A stretch of DNA of 64,000 nt. Origin: Lamellibrachia satsuma (Eukaryota > Annelida > Polychaeta > Sabellida > Siboglinidae). Under the pieces are notes generated by a model that was given only the letters and a program-made list of their open reading frames with translations, did not search any database and had not been told where the DNA came from. Shown here in pieces: positions 21,104-32,347 of this stretch (positions are counted from its first letter, which is position 1; each line of letters starts with the position of its first letter). The position numbers were made by a program, and so were the translations under genes. Location: positions 5,328,911-5,392,910 of the forward strand of contig BSQZ01000028.1 in NCBI GenBank assembly GCA_033239005.1. Reading direction: 5' to 3'.

Positions 21104-22007
21104 CAGGGATGGGGTCAAATACATGGCCAAATGCAACTACAAATACAGCACTTTTTCATTTGTCAAATACAACTTAAAATACAAATGCGGCGCTTTCTAA
21201 ATTGTCAAATACGACTACAAATACATTTCTTTACATACAAATATGTTTCCGTTCCATGTAGTTTTTATCAACACGTTTTCTGTTTTACATCTTTTGTCAT
21301 CTTCTTTGTCAAATAAAAATGCCTGGCATTGTCTTCTGTGTAAATTATATTATTATTAAATTCACATTCATCACAACTTCAAAAGTCCTGATTACATTTC
21401 ACAAACGTGAACTGCTGAAAGCGGTCATCAGTGAGGTTGCACTGGTCAGGTCAGAAGATTTTCCAGCTACACTGATAATGACAGCACAGAAGACTTGGCC
21501 TTTATATCATGACTACTGATTGACCAGCCACACAGTAGAAAATGCATGCATTAAATATTGGCTTCTTATGGTAAACTTCCCATTGAAATGGAAAGACATC
21601 ACCAAATCAAGATAAAACCCCCAGTTCAGGCAGCTTAATTATTCTGTATAATTGCACCATTGCCTTGATCTCCAAGGGAAACTCACAGGGGAGTCACATC
21701 TGAGTAAACAAGGAAGGAAGCCAAGGGTACTTTTTCATTGTGCCTTTCCTACAAATCTGATCCAGGATGTCTGTTTGTTACTAGTGATGCTGTGAAGTCT
21801 GTGACTGCATGTCAGTGTGCTGGATGGGGTCAGTCAGGCTGCTGGATCTTTATCTCAGACTTGAGATAAAAGTGGTGTATTTGACCTGTATTTGAATCAG
21901 ATACATCAAATACAAGAAGCAAATACAAATATATAACTTTTGCAATAGGCAAATACAAATATGAATTTTGCTGTATTTCAAATACAAATATGTATACCCC
22001 ATCCCTG
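21104..22007. mobile_element. hAT-like non-autonomous transposon with near-perfect 8-bp TSD
   Basis: The left end CAGGGATGGGGTCAAATAC and right end GTATACCCCATCCCTG form terminal inverted repeats. The flanks are GTAAAGTC (21096-21103) and GTAAAGGC (22008-22015), a 7/8 match, and 8-bp duplications are the hAT signature. Both arms carry several copies of CAAATAC(A)AATA-type sub-terminal repeats (TCAAATACAAC, AAATACAAATATG). The 904-bp interior has no transposase. Confidence 0.75.
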
Positions 22008-23639
22008 GTAAAGGCCTACCACATAATATCTGCTCAACAACAAGCATATATATATAAAAAACTACATTATCAAAGTAGAAAGTAACTGCTAATACTGTAG
22101 TTATACAGCCATTACAGGAAAAAAAAATGTTGTGTTCATATTCACTGATGGATTCAGTTAAGACGTCTAGCTGAAGTTTGCCAAAGTGGAATATGAATTG
22201 AAACCAGTTTTCTGTAGACATGATCATCTCCGTTGCACAAAACAAACCTTTCTACCCTTCAATTCCTTATATGAATCTATCTGATATGAACTTCAGTTGG
22301 ATATTTTGGGGTTGTCCAGGACTATAATAAATGTAATTTTCGAACTTAACACCGTTAAGTTCCCCTGCTTTTTATTTTGTCAGTTGTACAGTTAACTTAT
22401 AATAATATGGGGAGTGGCAGAATCGTTACTGGGAAGACATTCATGCTGTCTTCCTGGAAAGAATGCATCATGTGTTAATGCACATGTCCTGTTTTGTTGT
22501 CATATGTCAGAGTAAATTCGTGGAAACAGAACATAAGAAATTCAGGTTTATTATTGTTGACACATTAATTTCTTGAAAAACATCATACTATGGCTGTGTG
22601 GGTAATGCAGGGTATACAGTACTGCCAAGTTATTTGTCATAGTGACAATATGAAGCCTGTCCTTTGCTATATGGCATACAATAAAAAAAATTGGGGGTAA
22701 AGGTGTTGACAATTTACACAACAATCTTTTTATTGACAATATTGATGTTAGCTTGCTGGCGTAACTGAATGCACACAAATGTTAATGACCTTGTGTAGCA
22801 GCCAGCAGCTGTTGCTGCAGAAGTTTAGCAAAATTGCCTTGCATTTGTTCAGTTTTACAATATATGGATTGAATATCATCATTTTGTTCCAATAAAGACA
22901 TTTTTCATGGTTATAATATTGCTTCTATTTCGAAGGTTATAATATTGCTTCTGTTTCAAACGTTTCGTTTAAAAAAAATTATTTTCTGTGTACATTTAGC
23001 ATCTGCTTTGGATGTATAGTTAATAACAAAATTGGCAAGAACATAAACAAAATTAGGAAGTAGTATTGTTGTTTTGCTCCAAGTTAATTTTCGTGGCGGC
23101 CAATCGATTGATGATTTTAATTGTAGATAAGTATTATGTGTCTGTTCACCCCTTTTCAGTGCATTAAGTTGCTTGATTGAAATTACCTTCGTTCCACATT
23201 GGAATAACAGGAATATGGTGTTGTAATGTGTTAGTAATGTTAGTAATTAGTTAGGAATTGGAACTTATGGAAATAAAATATTGATTGACTGAAAGAATGT
23301 TAATCTTAATTATGTCGGACTGAATAAATAAACACCTGTGAGAATTAAATGATATTAATTATATTGAACACAATGCCATACTATATACAACCATAAAGCC
23401 TACTTAACTTGAATGTTAGACATTAAATTATCCACCCCATCAGCCATGTTAAGTTGCTTGCATTAAGTGCAAGGTCAGCCAGTGCACCTGTTTATGTCCT
23501 TGGCCTCTTGCTCTGTTTTTACTGAAATGATTTTGTTGATTTCAGCCTAGTCAGGGCAGAGGATAAAAAATTAACACATTCCCAAAGATTTGCATTCACT
23601 GCTCACCCAGAACTGCAAGACGGCCGAGATAGCTTCGAC

Positions 23640-23995
23640 CATCTAGTTAGTTGACTGATCTACATTTTGTTCCCATAGTTGAAACACATATTGGAACTAG
23701 AGCTTTTTCGGTTGCCGCACTAACTCTTTGGAATTCACTCCCTGTTAGTGGTAGGTCAGCAGGAAACATACAACAATTTGCTGTAATCTGATGCCTTATC
23801 TTTATAACCATCCTTCTCTCCTTAGCTCCCCAGCATATCACTCCATCTGTTGACAGCACCATAACAGTGTAATTGTATATTTATTTCGAGATTGCACAAT
23901 CCTTTCATTTTTGATGTGCCTGGCTGTTCAGGTTTTCGAGGATTTAGGCACAAATAGGGATAGAAATTTTCTAATTATTATTATATTAAAATCCA
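23640..23995 (+). mobile_element. 5'-truncated LINE 3' end (second LINE family), copy A
   Basis: At 23692-23775 the + strand reads GTRAFSVAALTLWNSLPVSG, the classic C-terminal ORF2 signature (RAFSVAAPxLWNSLP) of non-LTR elements, with a frame break just upstream. It continues into a 3'UTR (GCATATCACTCCATCTGTTG, then ATTTCGAGATTGC, then GGATTTAGGCACAAATAG) and an ATT-rich tail. The last ~100-150 bp is shared with 34970-35070, 54147-54295 and 60589-60757. The tail ends about 15 bp before the polypyrimidine tract of FCHSD exon 3. Confidence 0.7.
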
Positions 23996-24008
23996 CTTCC
24001 TTTTGCAG

Positions 24009-24054
24009 GTTGTTCAGCAAACAGCGAGCAGTGGTTGAGAAAGAATATGCTCAG
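24009..24054 (+). CDS. FCHSD2: FCHSD1/2 F-BAR protein, exon 3
   Basis: A 46-bp exon after CTTCCTTTTGCAG with donor CAG|GTAAGA. The first G completes the Arg codon of exon 2. It then encodes LFSKQRAVVEKEYAQ, matching the F-BAR family block (FSxKxAxxExEYAQ). The next expected exon (continuation of the F-BAR helix, family pattern (A/G)LQKLA) was not recognised anywhere to the right of this position, so intron 3 is either at least 40 kb or an exon was missed. Confidence 0.87.
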
Positions 24055-24501
24055 GTAAGACCTTCTACACTGTCACTAGTGTCATTCCTTTCTGACAGCT
24101 TTGTGACATCCTGTCTTGGGAAATTTTCACATCTGTTGTCATCTTAGTCACATGGTTGATACAATGGCCTTCTCACACGGGCATACCATGTCAGCCTCCG
24201 ATAAGAAGGAGCTGTTCTGTCAAAGCCTTTTTCAGTTTCCAGATGTTCCTTTGGAACAGATGCCGAAGACCTGGGAGGTTTAGGACAATGTCCTCAGATT
24301 TGTTCCAGTGTGGATATTTTTTTTACAAAAAATGGTTCAAATTAAGGCAAGATTTCAGTATATGGAGGTTTGTTTCAAAAAGATTGGAGAATGCCCTTTG
24401 TTTTATATTTTGTTTACCCCAAATGGTTCAAATTCCATATTTTTCAGTAAAGGGACATTTCTAGAGGTAATTGTGGTTCATTTGATCTCGCAAACCATGT
24501 G
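24055..24501. other. Start of FCHSD intron 3, with left direct-repeat flank of a TIR element
   Basis: No gene. The last ~75 bp (24428-24500, ending CAAACCATGT) is about 70% similar to 26060-26142 (ending CGAACCATGT) on the far side of the neighbouring TIR element. AATGGTTCAAATT occurs twice (about 24331 and 24420). Confidence 0.5.
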
Positions 24502-26048
24502 CAGTACTACCTGCCTTCAACGGACACTTCTGTATCCAAGCAAAAGTGTCCCTACATGGCAGGTGTCCCCTCATCGGAGGGACAGGCATGTTGGAGTGGA
24601 GGGTTCAGTACTACACATATATGGTAGACATATGCAGATGACAGATGTTATCAATTAACTTAATAATACATATACAGGCTGTACAGTAAGGATATAACTG
24701 AGGTACATATACAGGCTGTACAGTAAGGATATAACTGAAGTACATATACAGGCTGTACAGTAAGGATATAACTGAAGTACATATACAGGCTGTACAGTAA
24801 GGATATAACTGAAGTACATATACAGGCTGTACAGTAAGGATATAACTGAAGTACATATACAGGCTGTACAGTAAGGATATAACTGAAGTACATATACTAC
24901 AAATAAGGCACGTTAAGTGTTCCCATGTCTGCCACCAGGGAGCTACTAAGCAACAGCGATCGCCACCCGCTGCACCAAGTCCTTGAACGCTGTCGAAGCC
25001 ACTGTGTGCTTGCAGTTTATAGAGCTTATTAAACAAGTCAACTAGCATCAACGTGTATTATTTTTAAATGTCACACCCTGTTTAATGGTTAACTGAATAA
25101 AAATACATGTATGTTTACCGTTATGGAATGACGATGTACTGGGTTAATAGGCCTACGAATTGAAAATAATAACCTGGATCTGAGCAGCCGAAAACATATA
25201 ATTATGAGTTGACATACGCAGCATGAAAGCTGATTAAACATAGAAAACAACAATAGGCAGAACTAATCATCATTTAACTTAAAATTTTCAACCGATCTCG
25301 ACTGAAGCATAAATTTATGACTTGCCACTTAGCATTGATTCATCGTTTCATAATGCAGATGACAAATTTGTATTTTCGCGCACTGGTTGCACCTTGGGTT
25401 AGCCAATTTAGCATGTTGGTTTCACGTTGTTTAGGTTTACGATGCAATGGAAGCATGCCATTTCACCCCAGTGTCATATTAGTACTACACAGTAAATTGC
25501 ATTTAAGACTGTTTATCTGATTCTTATGTGAAACGTATTTGTGAATCTCAATTGCAATTTCAAACCGCCTAAGGCTAAGCGAAGCCAATATCAGCGATTG
25601 ATGCCAGCGGCAGCGCAAAACAAACAACACATCAGCGTTCATTGACAATATTCCCATATTTCTTGAGAATTGTCAAAGCAATTCAAATTATTTTTATGCA
25701 GGCTTATTTGGCATTTCCGCCTGGCAGCAGAAAATCGGGGTCCACGACTAACCGCCTTATACCTGAATCCGCGATATAACGTTGTGTTTCCCACTACACA
25801 CAACGCTGTTTGTCCGCCGCCATTTTGGAAATAAAATATTTCGAGATAAAAAAATTACAAAAATAACAATTACTGTCCACTTTAGCAGGGACAGAAAACC
25901 AAAATATCCTGTCCGCTGTCCGTGTTGACCATGTGTCCCCTCATCAGAGGGACATTAACATGGTAAAACAGTCTGTAGGTTGAAAAAGTGTCCCGACACA
26001 GCAGGTGTCCATTCATCGGAGGGTCTGTTGAAGGCAGAGGTACTACTG
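24502..26048. mobile_element. Pogo/Tigger-like non-autonomous TIR element (candidate)
   Basis: The left end CAGTACTACCTGCCTTCAAC and right end (read inverted) CAGTAGTACCTCTGCCTTCA form terminal inverted repeats that begin CAGTA, as in pogo-like elements. TA follows the right end, but the left flank reads TG, so the TA target duplication is imperfect. A small stem-loop block TGTCCCCTCATCGGAGGGAC lies inside the left end and recurs, slightly altered, at about 25933 and 26005. The interior holds a 37-bp minisatellite (24668-24897) and no transposase. Confidence 0.5.
24668..24897. repeat. 37-bp minisatellite, about 6 copies
   Basis: Copies of a 37-bp unit (contains CAGGCTGTACAGTAAGGATA, then TAACTGAAGT) that are nearly identical; the first unit has GAGGT for GAAGT. 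It lies inside the TIR element at 24502-26048. The peptide repeats in the - frames are artefacts. Confidence 0.93.
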
Positions 26049-27160
26049 TACAAACATTTTAAACATTCCCATATTTGTCAGTAAACGGGGATATTTGTGC
26101 TCTAGTAGTGATAGTGATTTATTTTATCTTTCGAACCATGTATAAAAATCCTAAAAAATAGTGTTTAATTATTGATATGATTGTTGTGTTTTCCTGTAGT
26201 GTTACATCTGTCTTCATTGCCTCATTAAGTTGTCATGGTGATGGTGAAATACCATGCTTCACCATGGCAATGTTTCATCCTTCTAACCTGACCCGAGGGC
26301 CGAAGCCACTCTGCATTGATCAATCTACAATCTGGGTGTATCGATTGAAAGAAAGGAACCAAGTAATTAAAATATGACCCATGAATAACACTCAGTCCAC
26401 ATCAGTGGACATATTGATTTGCATGGTCAGATCATCTAGGACTTTCAAACTGTGTTATCTGGTTAACAGGCGGAATTTCAGGATTTGTGTTACAGTAATC
26501 TAGGCAGGATAGGGTTATCATATCTGTTACCAGGGCTGGTATTGTGTGGGTAGGCGGGGAATGTAAGTGGGAGGCTGAATGGCTGGATAAAGGGAATGAA
26601 TTTCTGACTTCTGCCAATTGGTCAAATGTTGGTATATAAAAAATGTATTAAGGTTTTAGGTTTCAAGAAGTTATGTATGAGTGCTGCATTTTCAGCCCTT
26701 GGCCACTATGGGTAGAACTTCAGCATATTTTTTACAAGATGGCAGGACTAGTAAAGACAAACGTTTACTAGTCCGCCATTGGTTTTACTGGTCCTGCAAA
26801 TTATCTAAACTACACAAATTTAAAGTCATAAAACAATGCATGTTGCTGCCTTTTATAACTTGCTGGCTTATGCAGAGTAAATTAATAAAAAATGTACTAC
26901 ATTGTATTAATGTAAAATTTAAATATTTTGTTTACTAGACAGACAGACTAGTTGGTGCATGTGGTTTTACTAGACCATGGCAAGGTTTGCTGGTCGACAG
27001 ACTGGTGGTTAGTTCCACCTCTAAAGTCCCAGCAGATAGGGCCCTGCAGAAAACAAGAACTGCACAACTCATGGGAATTGTTTTCTTGGGCATACTTACT
27101 GTTGTTTGTATATAGCACCTTAGTAGAGGTGACTTGCTATCTTCAACACATACACATGTA
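26049..27160. other. FCHSD intron 3: no gene; a fold-back near 26741-26778
   Basis: The first ~90 bp is the right direct-repeat flank of the TIR element. GGACTAGTAAA (26745-26755) and TTTACTAGTCC (26764-26774) are perfect inverted repeats around an 8-bp loop; GGTTTTACTGGTCCTGC and TTTTACTAGACCATGGC nearby are related motifs. The rest shows nothing. Confidence 0.5.
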
Positions 27161-27300
27161 GATTGAACAACCATCCAAAGCAAACACTCCACATTGCAAG
27201 TGGCAAGGAAGCCATTGCCTTATCATGAGTCCAACAATTATTCATATATATATATATATATGTGTAACCTGCCCTTATATGAGATATATGTCAGTGTAAT
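27161..27300 (-). mobile_element. CR1 3'-end relic (same family as 14033-18345)
   Basis: Diverged match to the CR1 3'UTR on the - strand: CATCCAAAGC, then GCAAGTGGCAAGGAAGCCAT, then TATCATGAGTCCAACAAT, then TAACCTGCCC. A short (AT)n tract (27245-27261) is inserted or expanded within it. Confidence 0.65.
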
Positions 27301-28074
27301 TTTTTTTATTTATTCAGACTGAATGGGTGGAGGAAAGGTCAATGTTTAAAATCCTAGGAACTCTCATTTTTTCCATTATTTAATGTGTCAAAAGAATTTT
27401 TTTTTTGATATTCTGCTTGATAAAAAGTGTGGATTAGGCTGCAGTAAAACAAACTTATTCATTGCCATTTTGGTCAGGGGAAAGTTATTTCCTTGTATGA
27501 ACAGGAGTTTGTGTTTATGGCTATACTTTAGATCTTTCTGTGGTGGGGTCAGTCGCAGAGATCCACCTGTTACTGTTACTGCTGTCCTTGTATGGTAAAT
27601 GAGTTGTACTTAGCAGGAGATTGTGTCCCACTGTGTTGATACCAGCTTAGTGACACATGTCAAACAGTGACACATGTCAAACAGTGACACATGTCACAGA
27701 GTAAAATGCCTCCCTCCTTTCAAGAAACAGAAAGATACAATAACAAATTATGACATTATTGCCAACTCTGTATTTTTAAATGTTGCCCTAGGTACACATG
27801 CATAGCTATGTTTACTGACAATTTCCCGCTAACATTTCATTAACATTCATAACTTATGCAGGTACCCAGCTACATTGCGCTGACACTTATAACTACATAT
27901 ACCCCTTCCAATTACAATGTTTAGTAAATTGTTCGCTGCTTTTCTTCAACTGCTGAGAATCCTGAAATTACATTTTCAGTAATTAAGGTAACTGGGGCAG
28001 CTAGCATGTCAGTTGATTTTTTTTTTTATTCTTCGTAACATGCTAAGAAATATTGAACTGAAAGTCGACACCAG
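27301..28074. other. FCHSD intron 3: 18-bp triplicate, otherwise nothing recognised
   Basis: GTGACACATGTCAAACA is repeated three times at 27648-27698; each unit contains the near-palindrome TGACACATGTCA. The rest is AT-rich with no gene. Confidence 0.6.
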
Positions 28075-29285
28075 ACTCCATCCTTTAAAAAACATTCAGG
28101 ACTTTTGGAAATCCCCTGACTTCTTAGAAACACTGACAATGTTTCTATAGTAACGACCATGTGTGCATCGAGCTTCGAACCAGCTATATTCGTTCACCGT
28201 GAATGCGGAACATACCGTCTGGTTACTGTGATTCCATTACATGATCAGTAGTATGTCTGTCTATATCATATCTAACTAAATCATGTCCTTAAACCAGCAA
28301 ATATCAGCGCTAATGTAGTTTGTTGTACCTTTGAACCTACTACGGAAACGACCTATGACCCTGAACTGGTGACCCCGCCGGATACTGGGCCACTCGTAAA
28401 CTGGTGACCCTGTCGGATACTGGGCCACTCATAAACTGGTGACCCCGCCGGATACTGGGCCACTCGTAAACTGGTGACCCGTCGGATACTGGGCCACTCG
28501 TAAACTGGTGACCCCGCCAGATACTGGGCCACTCAAAATGATTGTAAACACGCCCTGCTAGTGTTTGTCAGATGGCTGGCGTAACCTGATATCGTAGACG
28601 ACAACGCATTACAAATACAGATTCAAGGGCCATTGTGGTGGCAAATTAAGGGGACATGTCAATATTAGAAATGGCCATTATGTTTTGGCAACAGTACGTA
28701 AAACACCAGTGAAAATTGTTGCATTTCAAGCATAATATGAGTACCTATCGACATTTCTGTTATCACAAACAATCAGGAAACGTTACCTAATTAAATTTTT
28801 TAACAGCTACAACACTGAAATTTGGCATATGAAAACGTCTTACATGTAGGCAAATTTAGACGGTTTGGAATTAAGATTGGTGAAGGGTTTGTGTCATAAA
28901 TACACTCTACTTTAGGCTGTCATTCAACTTTTGCTTAATTAATTAACAGTAGTATGACAGACGTAATTAATTTATGTTAACCAAAATCTCCATAAAAGTT
29001 ATCAGTGACACTCATACTTATATGTATGTCATTTATTGATTTAGTGATTTTCTCAAACTTATATAATTTTGTGGCTATTTTTTATCACATTTACAAAATA
29101 AATTCTTGTAACGTAACCAAGTAAATGAAAAACTCAAAATTTTATTAATCTGGAATGTTACATAGTATTTCAACTACAATTGGTGAAGAAATGCTTAATT
29201 TATCTTAAACAATTCTACTGAAACTACTAAATTCAAGATAAGCATATAATAACCACCTAGCTACCTTAGGTGATTTATACACAGA
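28075..29285 (-). repeat. Dispersed ~1 kb repeat, copy 2 (inverted relative to 3830-4850)
   Basis: The reverse complement aligns with 3830-4850 along its whole length. Copy 2 is longer because a 35-bp block is amplified at 28376-28534. The sequences flanking the block (CCTATGACC on the left and AAAATGATTGTAAACACGCC on the right) align with the flanks of the single unit in copy 1. Confidence 0.8.
28376..28534. repeat. 35-bp minisatellite, about 4.5 copies, nested in the dispersed repeat
   Basis: The unit contains CTGGTGACCCCGCCGGATAC and TGGGCCACTCGTAAA, with small variants (CTGTCGG, CGTCGG). Its reverse complement resembles GGCCCGTTATCTGCACGGTCAC, present once in copy 1 of the dispersed repeat, which marks the likely seed. 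Confidence 0.92.
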
Positions 29286-29944
29286 TATAATAAATAGATC
29301 TATATCATTTAAAAATGTATTTTGCAGTGCACAAGCTTATTTTTGTTTGCAGATAATGATATTATGTGTCTTTGTAGGTGATCATTACTCATTAGCAAAT
29401 ATGTACTTATTGCCCTCTAGTGACATAACTTGGTCTATCATTATTTTACTTGCATATTTCAGAATCACGTCCATGCAGTTTTGAGCATAATTCCGGTTTG
29501 CTGTATTGATGCACAGTCTGTCGCAGTTACAGATGATTTCAGCCGTGTAACTAAGTTTGGTGGTGCGGACTTTCTAATTACGATACCATAATAATTAACG
29601 TTCTGTAATTGGACGCACGGTAAGTGATCCCTAACAAGGCTCATTAAGAAAATATGTCCGGTGCTGCGATTGTGATGTATTTTTTATGGTAGTGTCCACT
29701 GATGATGTTGCTTCGTGCTGCTGGGTTCGTGACGCTGGGTTGGTGACGCTGGGTTCGTGACGCTGGGTTCATGACGCTGGGTTGATGTTGGTCGGGAGTT
29801 ATGGAAGAATCACCAGCAGAAGTTTGGACTAAGTATTCAAAAGGGATGTCAGACCACCTTGTATTAGCAGAGTAACTTTTGTTAATCAGTCGGTCTGGCC
29901 GGGGATACTACTGACTTTTGCCATGATGACCAGTACAAGACCAA
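29286..29944. other. FCHSD intron 3: short 14-bp minisatellite, no gene
   Basis: GTGACGCTGGGTTC-type 14-bp units, about four to five copies, lie at 29721-29785. Nothing else is recognised. Confidence 0.65.
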
Positions 29945-30125
29945 GGTTTAACAGGGTTGTCATCCAAAGCCACCAGCTCCAGATGCAAGTGTACAAGGAA
30001 CCCATTGACTTATCCAGAGTCCACCTATTTATAGCCTGTCCTTACCAGGTATATCTGCCAATTTAATACATTCACACTACTAGCAATAACACAATCAGTA
30101 GATAATAATAACCATGTATTCTACT
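29945..30125 (-). mobile_element. CR1 3'-end relic
   Basis: Diverged - strand match to the CR1 3' terminus: GGTTTAACAGGGTTGTCATC, then TGCAAGTGTACAAGGAACCC, then TTATCCAGAGTCCA, then ACTACTAGCAATAACACAATC. 5'-truncated. Confidence 0.7.
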
Positions 30126-30477
30126 AAATTGTTTAAATAAGTTACAACTGTGCCAGTTCAATCACAATTACAGATGAGTTTTGTAGGACCAACTGTTTCT
30201 TCTGTTTCAGTTTATTCAGTATGTGTTAATTGTCTAATGTGCTGAATTTAGGTTCCTTTACAACATATGTGAGAGCAGCTTTTACAGATGAAGTCTGTGA
30301 TGTGACGAGAGCACTGTAATTAAGCTTAATAAATGTAATTGTTACAGTTACATGAAAGAAATTAGCTATATTTACAGCATAATTTCAAAATCGAAATAAA
30401 TTACACGTACAACATGTAATCAACTACAGGTACAGTATTTTGCGTGTAATCAATTACAGTTACGTAACTGGACCATG
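30126..30477. other. FCHSD intron 3: TGTAATT-rich spacer
   Basis: Many short TGTAATTGTTAC / TGTAATCAATTACAGTTAC motifs form a loose repeat just left of the 49-bp array. No gene. Confidence 0.5.
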
Positions 30478-32100
30478 TGGTGTGGACGGTCATTATGTCT
30501 ACCTGGTGGCGGTTGAAGCATACAGGTGGTGTGGACGGTCATTCTGTCTACCTGGTGGCTGTTGAAGCATACAGGTGGTGTGGCCGGTCATTCTGTCTAC
30601 CTGGTGGCTGTTGAAGCATACAGGTGGTGTGGCCGGTCATTCTGTCTACCTGGTGGCTGTTGAAGCATACAGGTGGTGTGGCCGGTCATTCTGTCTACCT
30701 GGTGGCTGTTGAAGCATACAGGTGGTGTGGCCGGTCATTCTGTCTACCTGGTGGCTGTTGAAGCATACAGGTGGTGTGGCCGGTCATTCTGTCTACCTGG
30801 TGGCTGTTGAAGCATACAGGTGGTGTGGCCGGTCATTCTGTCTACCTGGTGGCTGTTGAAGCATACAGGTGGTGTGGACGGTCATTCTGTCTACCTGGTG
30901 GCTGTTGAAGCATACAGGTGGTGTGGCCGGTCATTCTGTCTACCTGGTGGCTGTTGAAGCATACAGGTGGTGTGGCCGGTCATTCTGTCTACCTGGTGGC
31001 TGTTGAAGCATACAGGTGGTGTGGACGGTCATTCTGTCTACCTGGTGGCTGTTGAAGCATACAGGTGGTGTGGCCGGTCATTCTGTCTACCTGGTGGCTG
31101 TTGAAGCATACAGGTGGTGTGGCCGGTCATTCTGTCTACCTGGTGGCTGTTGAAGCATACAGGTGGTGTGGCCGGTCATTCTGTCTACCTGGTGGCTGTT
31201 GAAGCATACAGGTGGTGTGGCGGTCATTCTGTCTACCTGGTGGCTGTTGAAGCATACAGGTGGTGTGGACGGTCATTCTGTCTACCTGGTGGCTGTTGAA
31301 GCATACAGGTGGTGTGGCGGTCATTCTGTCTACCTGGTGGCTGTTGAAGCATACAGGTGGTGTGGCGGTCATTCTGTCTACCTGGTGGCTGTTGAAGCAT
31401 ACAGGTGGTGTGGCGGTCATTCTGTCTACCTGGTGGCTGTTGAAGCATACAGGTGGTGTGGCCGGTCATTCTGTCTACCTGGTGGCTGTTGAAGCATACA
31501 GGTGGTGTGGCCGGTCATTCTGTCTACCTGGTGGCTGTTGAAGCATACAGGTGGTGTGGCCGGTCATTCTGTCTACCTGGTGGCTGTTGAAGCATACAGG
31601 TGGTGTGGCCGGTCATTCTGTCTACCTGGTGGCTGTTGAAGCATACAGGTGGTGTGGACGGTCATTCTGTCTACCTGGTGGCTGTTGAAGCATACAGGTG
31701 GTGTGGACGGTCATTCTGTCTACCTGGTGGCTGTTGAAGCATACAGGTGGTGTGGCCGGTCATTCTGTCTACCTGGTGGCTGTTGAAGCATACAGGTGGT
31801 GTGGCCGGTCATTCTGTCTACCTGGTGGCTGTTGAAGCATACAGGTGGTGTGGCCGGTCATTCTGTCTACCTGGTGGCTGTTGAAGCATACAGGTGGTGT
31901 GGCCGGTCATTCTGTCTACCTGGTGGCTGTTGAAGCATACAGGTGGTGTGGCCGGTCATTCTGTCTACCTGGTGGCTGTTGAAGCATACAGGTGGTGTGG
32001 CCGGTCATTCTGTCTACCTGGTGGCTGTTGAAGCATACAGGTGGTGTGGACGGTCATTCTGTCTACCTGGTGGCTGTTGAAGCATACAGGTGGTGTGGAC
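30478..32100. repeat. 49-bp minisatellite, about 33 copies, three variant types
   Basis: Head-to-tail units containing GGTCATTCTGTCTACCTGGT and GGCTGTTGAAGCATACAGG. Units differ at the junction: TGGACGGTC, TGGCCGGTC or the 48-bp TGGCGGTC form. The deletion form clusters at about 31217-31460. The repeated ORFs on both strands are artefacts of the unit. Confidence 0.97.
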
Positions 32101-32193
32101 AGGTGTTTGTTTTTGCAGCAGTTTTCATGTTGCATCCGTGGATCTAGTGTAGTTTTTTGAGCAAGAAGCTTACTACAGTATGTAACTACCTCA

Positions 32194-32347
32194 AAACTAG
32201 AACCCGCCCCTCTAAAGCCCTGTACAGTGACAACTAGAACCCGCCACTCTAAAGCCCTGTACAGTGACAACTAGAACCCGCCCCTCTAAAGCCCTGTACA
32301 GTGACAACTAGAACCCGCCCCTCTAAAGCCCTGTACAATGACAACTT
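32194..32347. repeat. 37-bp minisatellite, about 4 copies
   Basis: Unit contains AACTAGAACCCGCCCCTCTA and AAGCCCTGTACAGTGAC. It lies about 95 bp after the 49-bp array and shares no sequence with it. Confidence 0.93.

Larger units (their letters stand above)
20832..24008 (+). other. FCHSD intron 2
   Basis: A GT-AG intron. Apart from the MITE and the LINE 3' tail there is AT-rich DNA (22016-23640) with a 27-bp tandem duplication (GGTTATAATATTGCTTCT) at about 22911-22960 and no gene. Confidence 0.75.

Noticed and set aside
30478..32100. CRISPR-like array
   Set aside because: Units are contiguous with no unique spacers, and the context is animal intron DNA; it is a minisatellite. The same holds for the 42362-44382 array.
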